A DNA stretch of 64,000 nucleotides from JAKVAV01 sp047632755 (GTDB lineage: Bacteria > Bacteroidota > Bacteroidia > Flavobacteriales_D > Cryomorphaceae). The notes under the pieces are model-generated. The model had not been told where the DNA came from and made no database searches. It saw only the letters and a program-made list of their open reading frames with translations. Made by a program: the position numbers and the translations under genes. Where the stretch lies: positions 62,001-126,000 of the forward strand of contig JBLIDT010000007.1 of assembly GCA_047632755.1 (NCBI GenBank), given 5' to 3'. Within the stretch, counting starts at the first letter, position 1; each line of letters starts with the position of its first letter. Below, piece after piece: positions 26,110 through 38,000 of the stretch.

Positions 26110-27180
26110 CTACTCACTGCTGTTTCTCATCAAGATCAAATCCAAAAAGATCGGCAAGTGATCACTGTACCCACCTTTGTATGAAGGCCCTTGATAGGTT
26201 CGATTGGTAACCGAATTTCCTGCGGCGTTCTCTTTGAGCAACCATGGAGCATCGAAGATTCCAACATGGCCGTAGCTAGTGAAGGTTTTCCCTTCTCGCA
26301 ATAGATTTTCGCTTACAATGAATTGATCCAGCACACCCCATTCACCTGCAAAACTATGCGTGCCGAACTTGTGCTTAATGGGAGACATCAGGTTTACAAG
26401 ATCTCCTGATTGGATATTTTCTAAACTGTTTTTCGATCCAAGACTTTCGGTTAAACTCAAATCGTCTGGCTCATCATTCAGATCTCCAGTGATTACGATC
26501 AAAGGGTTGTCAAAGCGACTTTGCAGGCTATCAACTTTTTGCCGAAGAACTGAGGCTACGTAGGCTCGCGAAGGCTCTGATACAAATTGGCCTCCCCAAC
26601 GGGAGGGCCAATGGTTTACAAAGAAATGCAATGTGTCTCCATTGGGAATGATGCCCTTCACGTAGAGCATGTCTCTGGTTTTCCGATCGGGGTTGAAGGG
26701 GAATTTGATGCGGAAATACTTATAGAGAATTGGTTCGAATCTATCGGGCTGGTAAAGGCAGGCTACGTCAATTCCACGCCTATCGGGAGAATCTTCATGG
26801 ATGTAAGCGTATCCCGCATTTTTGAGGGGAGAGAACTTGGTGAGTCCGTCCATGGCCCACGCACTCTCAACTTCGCAAAGACCCATGAGTTCTACAGGCT
26901 GCCAACCGCCCAATGCCAGAATCGTTCTTCCTAGACCATTTTTCTTCTTGTCGTAGCGACCGTAGGTGTATCGGTTGCTTCCTTCGGGAGTAAAGCTTTC
27001 ATCGCGTGTGAGGCTATCGTCTTCGAGGTCGAATAGGTTTTCAAGGTTATAAAAGCCTATTCTGAAAACATTGTCGTTGTGGTCGTCGCGCTCTAAATCT
27101 GCAAAACGCATAAAAGATTCTTGACCAATGCTCAATGAGCTCGTAAATAAACAGAGCACTATGAGTAGTTGGTTTTTCAC
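26110..27180 (-). CDS. secreted endonuclease/exonuclease/phosphatase-fold protein
   Basis: A 356-residue protein of the endonuclease/exonuclease/phosphatase superfamily with a signal peptide (residues 1-19, SLSIGQ). Visible catalytic-fold motifs are RIGFYNLENLFD (about 41-52, metal-binding Asn/Glu region), ELMGLCEVES (about 95-104), FFVNHWPSRWGG (about 189-200), VITGDLNDEPDD (about 230-241) and SDHLPIFLDLIL (near the end, catalytic His). The substrate could be nucleic acid, phospholipid or inositol phosphate. It overlaps lgt upstream by four bases, so the two form an lgt-EEP unit. Confidence 0.9.
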   Translation of the reverse strand: MKNQLLIVLCLFTSSLSIGQESFMRFADLERDDHNDNVFRIGFYNLENLFDLEDDSLTRDESFTPEGSNRYTYGRYDKKKNGLGRTILALGGWQPVELMGLCEVESAWAMDGLTKFSPLKNAGYAYIHEDSPDRRGIDVACLYQPDRFEPILYKYFRIKFPFNPDRKTRDMLYVKGIIPNGDTLHFFVNHWPSRWGGQFVSEPSRAYVASVLRQKVDSLQSRFDNPLIVITGDLNDEPDDLSLTESLGSKNSLENIQSGDLVNLMSPIKHKFGTHSFAGEWGVLDQFIVSENLLREGKTFTSYGHVGIFDAPWLLKENAAGNSVTNRTYQGPSYKGGYSDHLPIFLDLILMRNSSE

Positions 27181-28007
27181 GAATGGGTGAGGCTTTTTGG
27201 CTTCGGTCTGAAAATCAAATATAGACCGGCCAAGACGAATGGTATACTCAGTATTTGTCCCATGTTGATGGGGAGGTCATTTTCAAATGCTTCTTGGTTA
27301 ATTTTGACAAATTCATCCAGAAATCGAAGCGAGAAAAGAATCACCATAAATACCCCGAAAATAAAACCGCCCTGAAGCTTCTGTCTTTTTTCTTTCCAGA
27401 GCCAAAAGGTTATTCCCATTAAAAAGATGCAGTAGATAGCCTCATAGAGTTGGGCTGGGTGTCGAGGGTCTTGAGAAAGAAAATCGGGGTAGGCATTTTC
27501 AAAAACGAACCCCCACGGCAAATCTGTGATCGTCCCTAAAATTTCCGTGTTCATTAGATTTCCCACCCTGATACAGGCACCCGTAAAACATACTACGATG
27601 ACTAGGCGATCCATAACCCATAGGAAATCAATCTTGTACTTGCGGCAATAGAGAACAATGGCAGTGAGGATTCCGATGGCTCCACCATGGCTTGCCAATC
27701 CGCCTTCCCATATTTTCAGAATGTCTAAGGGATTACTGAGATAGTTGGCTGCATCGTAGAAAAAGACATGGCCCAATCTCGCTCCAACTATTGTCCCGAC
27801 GACCACATAGACGGCCAAGTCTTCCACATTTTTTTTGGTTTTCCCATCCTTTTCGAAAATATAGAAAAGTACATATTCACTGACTAAAAGTCCGAGGACG
27901 AATAGGATACCATACCAGCGCACAGGCCAGTCGATGAATGGGATAGTAAAAGCGGTAGGATCTATGTCCCAGTGGATAACCAATAGTGAACTCAAAAACG
28001 AAGTCAT
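27177..28007 (-). CDS. lgt: prolipoprotein diacylglyceryl transferase
   Basis: Lgt transfers diacylglycerol from phosphatidylglycerol to the lipobox cysteine of prolipoproteins in the inner membrane, the first step of lipoprotein maturation. The 276-residue protein has about seven membrane segments. The Lgt signature GARLGHVFFYD (about 75-85) carries the essential H-x-x-x-Y type residues, GGLASHGGAIG (about 101-111) follows, and the GACIRVGNLMNTEILG motif (about 143-158) has the key Arg and Asn. Length is typical. The window also encodes a likely lipoprotein substrate (DUF6438). Confidence 0.96.
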   Translation of the reverse strand: MTSFLSSLLVIHWDIDPTAFTIPFIDWPVRWYGILFVLGLLVSEYVLFYIFEKDGKTKKNVEDLAVYVVVGTIVGARLGHVFFYDAANYLSNPLDILKIWEGGLASHGGAIGILTAIVLYCRKYKIDFLWVMDRLVIVVCFTGACIRVGNLMNTEILGTITDLPWGFVFENAYPDFLSQDPRHPAQLYEAIYCIFLMGITFWLWKEKRQKLQGGFIFGVFMVILFSLRFLDEFVKINQEAFENDLPINMGQILSIPFVLAGLYLIFRPKPKSLTHS

Positions 28008-28063
28008 ATGCGGCCGAAGTTATGCATTTGTCGGCTGTTTGAATCCACCTTGTACGTAGTAAC

Positions 28064-31000
28064 TTATCTAATTAAAGTTATAAAACCAGTTAGCTCGTAC
28101 TTATCCTCTGTCGTTGCAGAAGTGATTTCCAAAACGTAGGTGTATATATTAGTACCAGAGAAATACTCCGAATTTGTATTACTTCCATTCCAAGGGGTAT
28201 TGATATCAGATGATTGGAATACCACCTTTCCCCACCTGTCGTATATCTTACACGAATATGATGTGAGATCAACGGTCGTTCCAACGGGTTTCCATAGGTC
28301 ATTAATTCCATCACCATTAGGAGAAAAAGAGTTTGGAATAAACCAAAGCAGATCGTCATTGATCACCAGTACCTTACTCAGAGTGTCAATACATCCGTTT
28401 GCGCTTTCGCTGATAAGCGTAATCAAATATTCGCCTGCCGTATCTGTTGGGAATCGGTATTGAGATAATCTAGAATCATCTTCGGCAAAAGCGGGGTCAC
28501 CATACAAGAATAACGTCTTGGCAATAGGGCCTGGTCGAGATACATCTTGGAACGAAATCAATGGGTTTTTTACCGTCGTCGGATTTGGATTGATATTGAA
28601 ATTCGCAAGGTAAGGTTCAGGATTATCCAAAATCAAACTGTCATATAGCTCACAGCCAAATTCATTTCTTATTCCAAGCGTTGCTATTGTATCGGGACAA
28701 ACGTATCCAATACTGTCCATCTCCCAATCCAAACCTCCGTTATAGCTATATTCTGTAGCGTCGGCGGAAGAAATAATCACTCGAGCATTGCAGGAATCTT
28801 TACAAAGAGCTCCTCTTCCGAGAATGGACATATCCATAGGTTCGGGTTGTCCTATTTCGAAGAATGTAGAATCCACGCAGCCAACGTTGTCGGTGACTTT
28901 TGCGGTAAAAATACCTAGGCAAAGGCTATCTCTTAATTGATTGGCGCCTCCTTGAACTCCTCCACTCCATTCTATGCTGTAAACTCCTGTGCTGGATGTA
29001 CCTCCCGATGGAATGGCAATGGCTGTTCCAGAGCATTCATCAAAACAGATGGCATCTTGGTTTAACACGGCAATCTCGAGCGAATCTGCCAAAACAACTT
29101 GGACAACATCTGAATTCTCACAGAGCGCACCATTGAAATCGGTAAAAGTGAGTTGGAATGTTCCTCCTGGAGACGGAGCTGTAATCGCAGCTTCGGGATC
29201 ATTGATGTCACTAAATGTAATCTCAGGTGGTCCTGACCAAGTACCAATTCCCACAGGGATATCTCCTTGAAGTTGAAAGGTAAGCGCGCAGGCTACAGCG
29301 TCAGGCCCCGCAAGGGCATTGGTTTGACAGCAGGAATTATTGGTAACAGGCAATACTGTTATTAAAAGATTCGATGAATTGGAGCAAAGTCCGTTTGATA
29401 CAGTGTAGGTCAGATTGAAGTTGGCACCGTTGGGATAATCAGTTGGGCTGAATTCCATAGAAGGAAATTCCAAGCCTGTTGCATTATCGATCCATGTACC
29501 TGTAACCGCAGGATCTCCACCCAAGAAAGAAGTCAATAAGTTTGAAGGTAAATTGTAGCACAAGGTTGTGTCTGTGTCAGTTCCTGGATTTACCTCTTGA
29601 TCTGGAGCTACTAGCACTTGGTCAGTAATCAAGCAACCCGGCAATCCTACAGGATAAGCAGATACAGTATAAATAGTTGGTTGTGTAACCAATGCAGTTG
29701 GGTTCTGAACATTGGGATCAGAAAGGCCAGTAGCTGGACTCCACGTCCATATCAGACCCGATCCTCCGTCGCATGAAATCGAGATATCTATGGCATCTTC
29801 AAATCCACCTGCGCAGGAGCCACCAAAAACTCCACTTGTCAATTCAAATGTTAGGCACCCTGTTGGGTTTGTAGCACTAAAAACTTGTCCAGACAGATCA
29901 CCGTTGAAAAAGGTGCCAAGAACAGGCGCTCCGGTATCATCTCCATCGTAGACTATAAATGAGTTCCCGAAAAACCCGATCGTTCCGCCGTTGATAGACA
30001 TTTCCATTAGTGTACCGTCACCAGGTGTGTCAGGGCAAAAAGTCTGTGTTATTTGGTCATTCGTATCGTAGCAATAATTGTAGTTTCCTGCTGCAGCCGA
30101 ACATTCTCCAGCAGCTCCTACAACTGAAGCTTGCAGAGTAACGGGGTCAGCGCATAAAAATAAATCTTCGCCAGCAGTGATTTCAGGACCTTCTACGACT
30201 TCAAGAACAATGGTTGTATCGAATGTGCAGGCAAAATTATTGGTGGCAAAAAAAGTGTATTCATAGGTTCCTGGTGTATCAAACAGGATGTCTATAGAAT
30301 TTCCATTCGCTGATGTGCTAAGAATATTTGGTCCCTCCCAAAATGAAGAGTCAGACTCCAATCCAACGATTGGTGTAAACGTAGTGACATCTGGGAATAA
30401 GGAGGGATTCCATTCAATTCCCCATTCGAAGATGTAGCCATCATCTGCACCGAGGTTATCGGAGACACTGAAAGTCCATTCTCCGTTCAAAGGACAACCA
30501 ACGAAATTGCATAAATCTTCTTCACTCTCATAAATTCCTGGATCGACAATATTTCCCGACGCAGCGTTCCCAGCGGTATTTATGAAATCAGTTGGAGTGG
30601 AATTATCATCCCAAATAAACCCATTGGTGCTGGTAGGCGACCAACCGTAATCATAGCCAACTCCTTGGTCTAGATTGTCTGGACTTCCTTGACCGTCATC
30701 AACGGGCTCTCCCAAAAATGTTCCGCCGCCTCCGTTGGTGGCAAAGGTTAACATGTTCACAGTGGTCCCGTTTGGACAGGTCAGCGAGAAACCCAAATCC
30801 CCAAGATAGGAGTGTTCCATATTGATGAAAATACTCAAGAAATCATCGCAAGTTTCCAATACTGCGCCTGGTTCAAAGAAGTCATATACGAGTGAGGTAG
30901 AATAGGAAAATCCCGCTCCGTCTGCCAAGTAAGTTTCTCCAGCTACGGTTTGAGGTGGAAGGGCGGTCCATGTTATACTTTGGACTGGATTTCCGTCAAT

Positions 31001-31912
31001 GGTTGATGGGCTTCCGACGCATATAGGTGATTCGAAATTGGTATTAAATACTGGAATTGTACTAACCAATATCTGCAATGGATCAAGATTGAGACTTCTA
31101 CATCCATTGTTATCAATTACAGTTAAACCCACAAGATATTCGCCAGGTTCGGTGAAAGAATGTATAGCATCAGCAGGTGAGGTCAAACTATCTACTATAC
31201 CATCGCCATAGTTCCATTCCCAGTATGCTATGTTAAATCCATTGGCTGGAGTGGAACCATCGTCACTAAAGGTTACGGGAGAATCTAAGCAAACCCCTAT
31301 TGATTGAAAAGCACCATCAGGGGCTGGATCTGATATCTCTGAAGCTGCTGTTGGATTATCGCATGGCGTGGTACAAGAAATAAGGGCTTCCCAACCAGGG
31401 AAGTTTCCAGGACTATTTGCACCTGAGGTGAATACAAAAGTCATACATCCTGTCGTATTTACTACAGTTCCAGTTACAGGTATTCCTTGAAGGGCATCTC
31501 CTGTGTAACTACCTAGAGTCGCCTCTCCTGTGTTGTCTCCATCGAAAATAGCTAAGTAGTCACTATTGTTGGGGTTGGGACTTTGAAAAAGAGAAAAAGC
31601 AACAAACTGAACGGAAATAACATCGCCAGGATTGTCAGGACAAAGGGTAAATGTAAAAGTACTACCAGGGGCATACGAGCCTGTTCCTCCATCGTCTTGA
31701 AAAACACCAGTACATGTGTTTACGGTTCCATTTTCAATTAAAAAAATTTGCCCGAATACTTGAGTTGAAACCAAAAGAGAAATGGCAACAATCAAAATAT
31801 GATGAAATGTGAATCCAACTGGGTTAAGCAAACTCTTATTAAGTCTACTTGCCAAAGCCAGAAAAATATTTTGTTTAGTTTTCAATGTAATCCTCATTTT
31901 ACAGTAATTCAA
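28064..31912 (-). CDS. large T9SS type B sorting domain protein with CUB-like, PKD and P-domain modules
   Basis: A 1282-residue surface or secreted protein. A long n-region precedes a signal peptide (hydrophobic about 36-55, VSTQVFGQ). Then come a CUB-like domain (about 60-185), a PKD domain (about 190-290, YWEWNYGDG), a proprotein convertase P-domain-like module (about 330-505), a second CUB-like domain (about 595-720), Ig-like repeats (720-960), SprB-like segments (about 970-1110), a PKD-like domain (about 1115-1185) and a C-terminal T9SS type B domain (FIPNSFSPNGDGINDLW ... KIYDRWGKVVF ... GFITLIR). Likely an adhesin or matrix component exported by type IX secretion. It follows the giant adhesin gene on the same strand. 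An ATG at 31897 is an alternative start. Confidence 0.9.
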   Translation of the reverse strand: MNYCKMRITLKTKQNIFLALASRLNKSLLNPVGFTFHHILIVAISLLVSTQVFGQIFLIENGTVNTCTGVFQDDGGTGSYAPGSTFTFTLCPDNPGDVISVQFVAFSLFQSPNPNNSDYLAIFDGDNTGEATLGSYTGDALQGIPVTGTVVNTTGCMTFVFTSGANSPGNFPGWEALISCTTPCDNPTAASEISDPAPDGAFQSIGVCLDSPVTFSDDGSTPANGFNIAYWEWNYGDGIVDSLTSPADAIHSFTEPGEYLVGLTVIDNNGCRSLNLDPLQILVSTIPVFNTNFESPICVGSPSTIDGNPVQSITWTALPPQTVAGETYLADGAGFSYSTSLVYDFFEPGAVLETCDDFLSIFINMEHSYLGDLGFSLTCPNGTTVNMLTFATNGGGGTFLGEPVDDGQGSPDNLDQGVGYDYGWSPTSTNGFIWDDNSTPTDFINTAGNAASGNIVDPGIYESEEDLCNFVGCPLNGEWTFSVSDNLGADDGYIFEWGIEWNPSLFPDVTTFTPIVGLESDSSFWEGPNILSTSANGNSIDILFDTPGTYEYTFFATNNFACTFDTTIVLEVVEGPEITAGEDLFLCADPVTLQASVVGAAGECSAAAGNYNYCYDTNDQITQTFCPDTPGDGTLMEMSINGGTIGFFGNSFIVYDGDDTGAPVLGTFFNGDLSGQVFSATNPTGCLTFELTSGVFGGSCAGGFEDAIDISISCDGGSGLIWTWSPATGLSDPNVQNPTALVTQPTIYTVSAYPVGLPGCLITDQVLVAPDQEVNPGTDTDTTLCYNLPSNLLTSFLGGDPAVTGTWIDNATGLEFPSMEFSPTDYPNGANFNLTYTVSNGLCSNSSNLLITVLPVTNNSCCQTNALAGPDAVACALTFQLQGDIPVGIGTWSGPPEITFSDINDPEAAITAPSPGGTFQLTFTDFNGALCENSDVVQVVLADSLEIAVLNQDAICFDECSGTAIAIPSGGTSSTGVYSIEWSGGVQGGANQLRDSLCLGIFTAKVTDNVGCVDSTFFEIGQPEPMDMSILGRGALCKDSCNARVIISSADATEYSYNGGLDWEMDSIGYVCPDTIATLGIRNEFGCELYDSLILDNPEPYLANFNINPNPTTVKNPLISFQDVSRPGPIAKTLFLYGDPAFAEDDSRLSQYRFPTDTAGEYLITLISESANGCIDTLSKVLVINDDLLWFIPNSFSPNGDGINDLWKPVGTTVDLTSYSCKIYDRWGKVVFQSSDINTPWNGSNTNSEYFSGTNIYTYVLEITSATTEDKYELTGFITLIR

Positions 31913-31967
31913 AAGATTCGGTTCGATGATCTACTAAAGCTCGGCAAACAATTAAGAAAAAATATTT

Positions 31968-31975
31968 CAAATTTA
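31968..31975 (-). promoter_or_regulatory. putative -7 element of the 1282-residue adhesin gene
   Basis: TAAATTTG on the minus strand matches TAnnTTTG, 55 bases before the ATG at 31912. It suggests the gene can be transcribed separately from the giant adhesin upstream. Confidence 0.35.
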
Positions 31976-32060
31976 TACTAAACCTTCTTACTCCTCTCCA
32001 TCTGTCTTCACCATTCCTCACTGTGGTGACGAATCATTACAAGAATAGTTGGTCAATGGT

Positions 32061-35000
32061 TTATCGAATGACCGTCACAGTTCCTTTGAAATCAACTTTT
32101 TCTAATGACAATGGGTTCTTCGTTTCAATTTGCCAAACGTAGAGTCCTGTTTTCACATAGTAGTCATCACCCTGCATACTGCCATTCCATGATTTGTTTG
32201 GATTTCTGGTTTCGAAAACAATGTTGCCAAATCTGTCGAAAACAGACAAGAGATAATCGTTCTCGTCAATATTTGATAGCACAGGTTTCCACAGATCATT
32301 TAGTCCATCATTATCGGGCGTAAATGCCGTAGGTACGTAAACGAGCATCTCTGGTTTTACTTTGATAATGTCTGACCATTCGTCGATGCACCCTATTAAT
32401 GGGTCAATCACCGTGAGGGTCACTGTGTAATTGGCCAACACCCCTCCAGGGAATTCATACACTGGGTTGAATTCTTGAGACGTGTCCAGAGAATCAAACT
32501 CCCAGAAGTAAATGGCTTCATCACCTGTTGATGACTGATTTAGAAATCTCACCTTGGTATCTTCAGAATTTACGGGATTAGGGTTGTAGGTAAATCTCGC
32601 TGTTGGTCCTGGGTCAACCGTTATGGTTAACGTGTCGTCTGCTACACAGTCTCCGTTGCTAGCCGTTAGTATAAAAGTATATTGTCTTACGAATGGGCTG
32701 AAGTCATCATCACCCAAAATGAAGGTCGGATTCGGATCTTTCGGATCAGATAATCGGTCTGCGGGTGACCAGGTGTATTCCAACTCAGGCACCCCATCTA
32801 AACCTATTAGAACCGAACCTGCATCAGAGCATATGGTATCGTCTTGTAGAATTGGTGCATCGGGCAATTCGCCTACTGGAATAAATTTCGAGTTGTTTGG
32901 AGTGCTAAAACATACGGGATTCGAACTGTCTTCAACATAGAGTACTTGCGTGAACACAGGAGTTGTGGGTTGAAGTACTTCGAGATAATCAGTGGTTAAG
33001 CCCGTTAGAGTAATTGTATCCTCATTCAGAAGATATGTCAGTGTAAAAGGCGGCGTTCCTTGTAGATCGTAAATCAACTCCAGCTCTTGGCCAATACAGA
33101 TTTGATCTTGATTTGAAAGAACTTCAGCTGTCGGAAGAAGGTTCACGATCAAGGCAGCATCACTGTCTAGAGCTTCACCTGAACAACTTTGATCATTTAC
33201 TTGAGTAATGATGTAGTCACCACTTACAGCAGATGAGAAAATGTAGCTGTTGCCAGAAGTAGTAATGCTTGGTTGAGGGATTCCATCAATGGTGTAAATA
33301 AAAGACCAAGGTCCATCTCCCGTCAGCTCTACTTCAAATGGGAGTTCATCCCCTTCGCAGACAGTTCCTCCTCCAGATATCAATGCGGTAGGTGCAGTTA
33401 GGATAGTCACATCGAGAACTCCAGAAACAGTACCAACACAGTTGGCATCGCTAAGCAATGTTAGCGTATAGTTTCCGTCCTCTTCGGCTGGAATGGTGAA
33501 TTGATTGTTGAAAGTCGTTATTGGATCAGTATTTTCTACTCCGTCAATACTGTAGAAAATAGTCCATGGCGCCTGACCTGTAAGATTCACTAGAGGTCCG
33601 TCACCACTGTTTTCACAAACATCTCCATCTCCCGAGAGCACAGCTGTAGGAGTTGCGAAGTTTGAAACTTGAACCAACCCTGAAACGGATCCGTCACAAT
33701 TTGCATCACTTACTGACAAGAGCGTATAATTGCCAGCAGTAGTAGTTGGAAAAACATATTCGTTATCAGTCGTGCTTACTGGAGTTTGAGGAGCAGCATT
33801 GATGGCATATTCGAAAATCCATGGCCCCACTCCTGTGAGAGAAACTGTAATGTCCACAGCTTCTCCTGGGCATATTGTTCCAAATCCTGAGATCAAAGCG
33901 CTAGGTAGTGCATGAAAGATCACTGGAATACCGTTGGTTTGATTTGCGCAATCCTCGGTAAGGATCACGTTTCCGAAAGGATCTGTGTTTCCTGCCACGC
34001 CAGTTATGTAGTAGGTCTGTCCAAAAACGATTCCGTTGGGAGTCGAAATGGTAGCGGCAGTATATCGATCCACTATAAATCCGATGTTCGTTTCACTTCC
34101 TTCATGCAGAATGAACTGATAGCCGTCATTCCCATCCAATACGTCATCTCCATTGAAAGGGATGATCAAATTTTCATCTTCACATATTTCAATCAAACCT
34201 GGTGCAATGCTTCCTGCATCAGTAATGCAAACACATTGGAAAACACCTTCTACAAGAACAGAAGCACAAGCTCCCGCATCAGAAACTGTAAATGAGTATG
34301 GTGAGCCACTGCTTATTGGAAAACTTTGATAAACTCCTCCCACAAAGGATTGGCCGAATGGATTGACTTGGTAAGTTCCAGGAATTCCGCCATTCACGGT
34401 AAAACTCACGGTGTAGTTCTCATTGACAGCATCGCAAGTTTCGGTTAAGTTATTTACCGAAAGAGGTGAATCCACGGTTACCGTCACGGGTAAACCATTT
34501 ACAAGTCCTGAACAGTTCACATCATCTACAGATAGAATGGTGTATGTAGCCGTCGCCGAGGGGCAAACCGTCACCATATGTCCATTGGCAATGTCAATAA
34601 GTGAGATCGGGTTGCTAGAGTCTAATGAGTTTTCATAAACCACATCCCAAGGTCCGTCCCCTTCTAGGTTAAAGCTTAACGTTGCGCAATCGCCGTTACA
34701 GATCGCGGTAGTTCCAGTCAGCGACACTGCAGCTGGGCAGTCACAATCGGGGTCTAGCCCTCCGACGATTTGATCAGAACAAGGAGAACCATCGGATATT
34801 GTAAAGCTGTAATCAGTATCATTGGGAATTAAGGCTGATTCATAAGAAACAGGTGAGCCTGGAAGTATAGTTCCAGCATAGGAGCCGCCTGCAGCAACAG
34901 CATAATTGCCATCCCCTCCCTCAATATCAAAACTCACGATATATCCAGTTTGAGCTGAATTGCATTCAACTAGAATATTAGAGATTGCAATTGGATCGTT

Positions 35001-38000
35001 GATAGTAATAGTGTACAAAGCTTGGTCTGAAGGGCAAACCGTTGCACTTACCTCGTATGTATATACGTCTGATGAACTGCTGTTAAGGTTAATCGTGTTT
35101 CCAGGCACCTGAACTCCGCCTGAATCAAAGAAATCTCCTGTTGTAGATGCAACGGCACCATCCACTAAGGTTGATAGATTGAAAGCAGCGTTACTCGCAC
35201 AGAAAGCCTCGATCACATCAGGGCCTGCAATAGGAGGCGCCTCAACCACGACTGTAATCGCATCAGATGCGCTGGTATTGCAGTTTTGATCTGCAACGCC
35301 GGTGAGGGTATATGTAGTCGTTGTGGCTGGCGTTACTTGAAGAAAATCGCCTGAAACATATGGTCCCTGATTGGTGAAAGTGTTCGTCCCATCGCTATAG
35401 TCGATAGTAAACGTTGGAGACCCAGACGGGAAGTTCAGCTCGATGTTAGCTGTGCTACCTTGACAAATCGAAATGGAACCATCAACGAAATTCGCACTAG
35501 CAGGACAAGAGCAATTCGGTGAATTGATTGGGCCTGCAACAACATCAGGACAAGGTCCTGTATCACTAACAGTATAACTGTATGGTGTTCCTGTTGTGAT
35601 CGGGTTGCTTGTAAATACAGCAGGACTAACTGAGGTATTTAAGGATCCCGCGAGATTGGTGACCACATAGCTTCCATCTCCACCCGAAATTTCGAGAGTC
35701 ACTGTGTAAGCCGTTTGAGCAAGGTTGCAGACTGCTGATACCACATTGACCGTTATCGGGTCAATGATATTAAGAGTATAGCTGGCTGCATCATTGGGAC
35801 ATTGAGTTCCTGAAACAGTATAAATGTAAGTACCAGAGCTAGCAGAAATTTGAGGAACAGTCGCAACAACGGTTCCACCTGAATTGGTAAAGATTCCTGG
35901 TTGGTCTGCTGCAGCATCAATAATAGAAGAAAGCACAAGAACTCCACCTGAACCACAGAAATCCAATGCAGGCACATCTGGACCCGCATCAGGTGTTGTT
36001 TCTACGGTAACCGTAACAACGTCATTTACACTGGTCGAACAGTTTTGGTCGTTTACTCCCGTAAGTGTGTAGACCGTAGTAGTAGCAGGGGTAACTTGTA
36101 AAAAGTCTCCTGAAATAAAAGGCCCTTGATTGGTAAATATGTTCGTGCCATCCGTATAATCAATAGTGAATGTAGGAGCACCAGAGGGGAAATTCAGCTC
36201 AATATTTGCTGTACCTCCTTCACATATAGCGACGGAAGTATCTACAAATTCCGCATCAGCAGCACAAGCGCAATTAGGACTTGGCGTTACAGCTTGAACG
36301 AATGGTGCGCAAGGCCCAGTATCGTCTACAGAAAAAGAATAGGTACTGCCTGCGGCAATAGGGGCAGAGACATAGGTGTTTCCAACAAAAGGACCTCCAG
36401 GTAATCCCGTCACGGTATAGTTTCCATCGCCACCAGTAACCGTAAGAGTTACGACGTATTGAGTTTGCGAAGGAGTACATTGAGCATTTAAGACTACACT
36501 TATGGGAGTCTGCAAATTGAGTGTGTAAAAGGCAATATCATCGGGGCATTGACCGCCAGGGACTGTATAGGTATAAGATCCTGCTGCTCCTGCAGAAAGT
36601 GTAACAATTCCTCCTGGGACAGCAAGTCCTGAGGTGGTATTGGTAAATGATCCTGCATCAGCTGTAGGATCCAAAATCGAGAAAAGATCAAAACCACTAT
36701 TGTCTGCACACTGAGTAGTTGCAACATTAGCCCCTGCATTTGGAGGACACTGAATGGTCATATCTAAGGTAGAGGAGGAAATGCAAATACCTGCTTCAAC
36801 TGTGTATTCCAAAGATACTGAGGAGCCGCATGACCCAGCTAAATTATACGGGTTTGAGACAGTAGTTCCCGTAGCCAAATCAGTCCAAACTCCGCCTCCG
36901 ACAGGTGTTCCATTCAGTTCAGCGGTTAAGTCAATATTCCCAAGAGATTCGCACAAAGTTACCACCGTATTTTGGCCCGCATCTGGCGGACTCTGTAGGT
37001 TTACGGTAAGTGTGGATATTGATGAGGAACATCCTGGATTCGTAATTAAATACGTGTATGCTATTGGTGCTGATAACGTCGGATTGAAGAGGGGCCCTGA
37101 AGGGAACCAATCTCCTCCTCCGTCAGGAGTGCCATTCAATGAATCCAGCATATTGAATGTAGCATCAGTACCACAGGCCGCAATGGTATTGTCCAAACCT
37201 GCATCACCAGTAGCAATGTAGGATACATTAATGGTAGCAGTAGCAGTACACAAATTATTTGGCAGAGACTGCACTGTATAGGTGTAAGCTCCTGCGGGAT
37301 CGCTTGTAGGGTCAAAAATCGGATTGCCTCCTGTTAAGGTCCAACCAGCGGGGCCAGTCCAAGTTCCTCCAGTGGTAACCCCTGCACCAAGAGAAGCGAA
37401 AAGATCGATTGATACAGTGCCATTGTCGCAAACTACCAAAGGACCACTGTTGCCAGCATTCGGGGAAGTCTCTATTGAGATGAAAATAGTAACATCATCG
37501 CTTCCACAGCTATTTGTTGCTGTGTAGGTGTAGTTTCCTGATCCAGCAGTAGCTGGATTAAAAGTGCTGCCTGCGACTGGTCCTAATGGCCCCGTCCAAA
37601 AATCTCCTAATACGGATGGAGGAGTTGTAAATAAGGTGTTTAAGGAGAAGCTTGCGTCAGTCTGACAAAATTCTTGAGGGACCGTCGTAAGAACTCCTGC
37701 AAATGGCCCAGGCTGTAGGCTAATGGTAACTTCAGAAAAATCGGCACATGTTCCTGTCCCGACTGAATACTGATATACTGCTCCATCTGCAACAGTATTT
37801 CCATTTACCGTTGGAGGTACAACGGGTATTCCGCTTAGTGTCCAAAAACCGCCTCCTTGAGGAGCACCGCCAAGTCCATTAATCAATGGAACATTGAGGT
37901 CTGCAGGACAAATATTGAGGGTTCCGTCTATACCCGCGTTAGCCAAAGTAATTACATTAATGGTAAGCGTATTGGAATCTGAACCACAAGGGCTACTTAT

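Noticed and set aside
32005..32035. Inverted repeat TCACCA...TGGTGA downstream of the giant adhesin as a terminator
   Set aside because: Only six pairs with a 10-base loop, and no T tract on the minus strand.
36754..37221. 155-codon plus-strand frame opposite the giant adhesin
   Set aside because: Repetitive shadow of the Ig-like repeats; no start context and no similarity.
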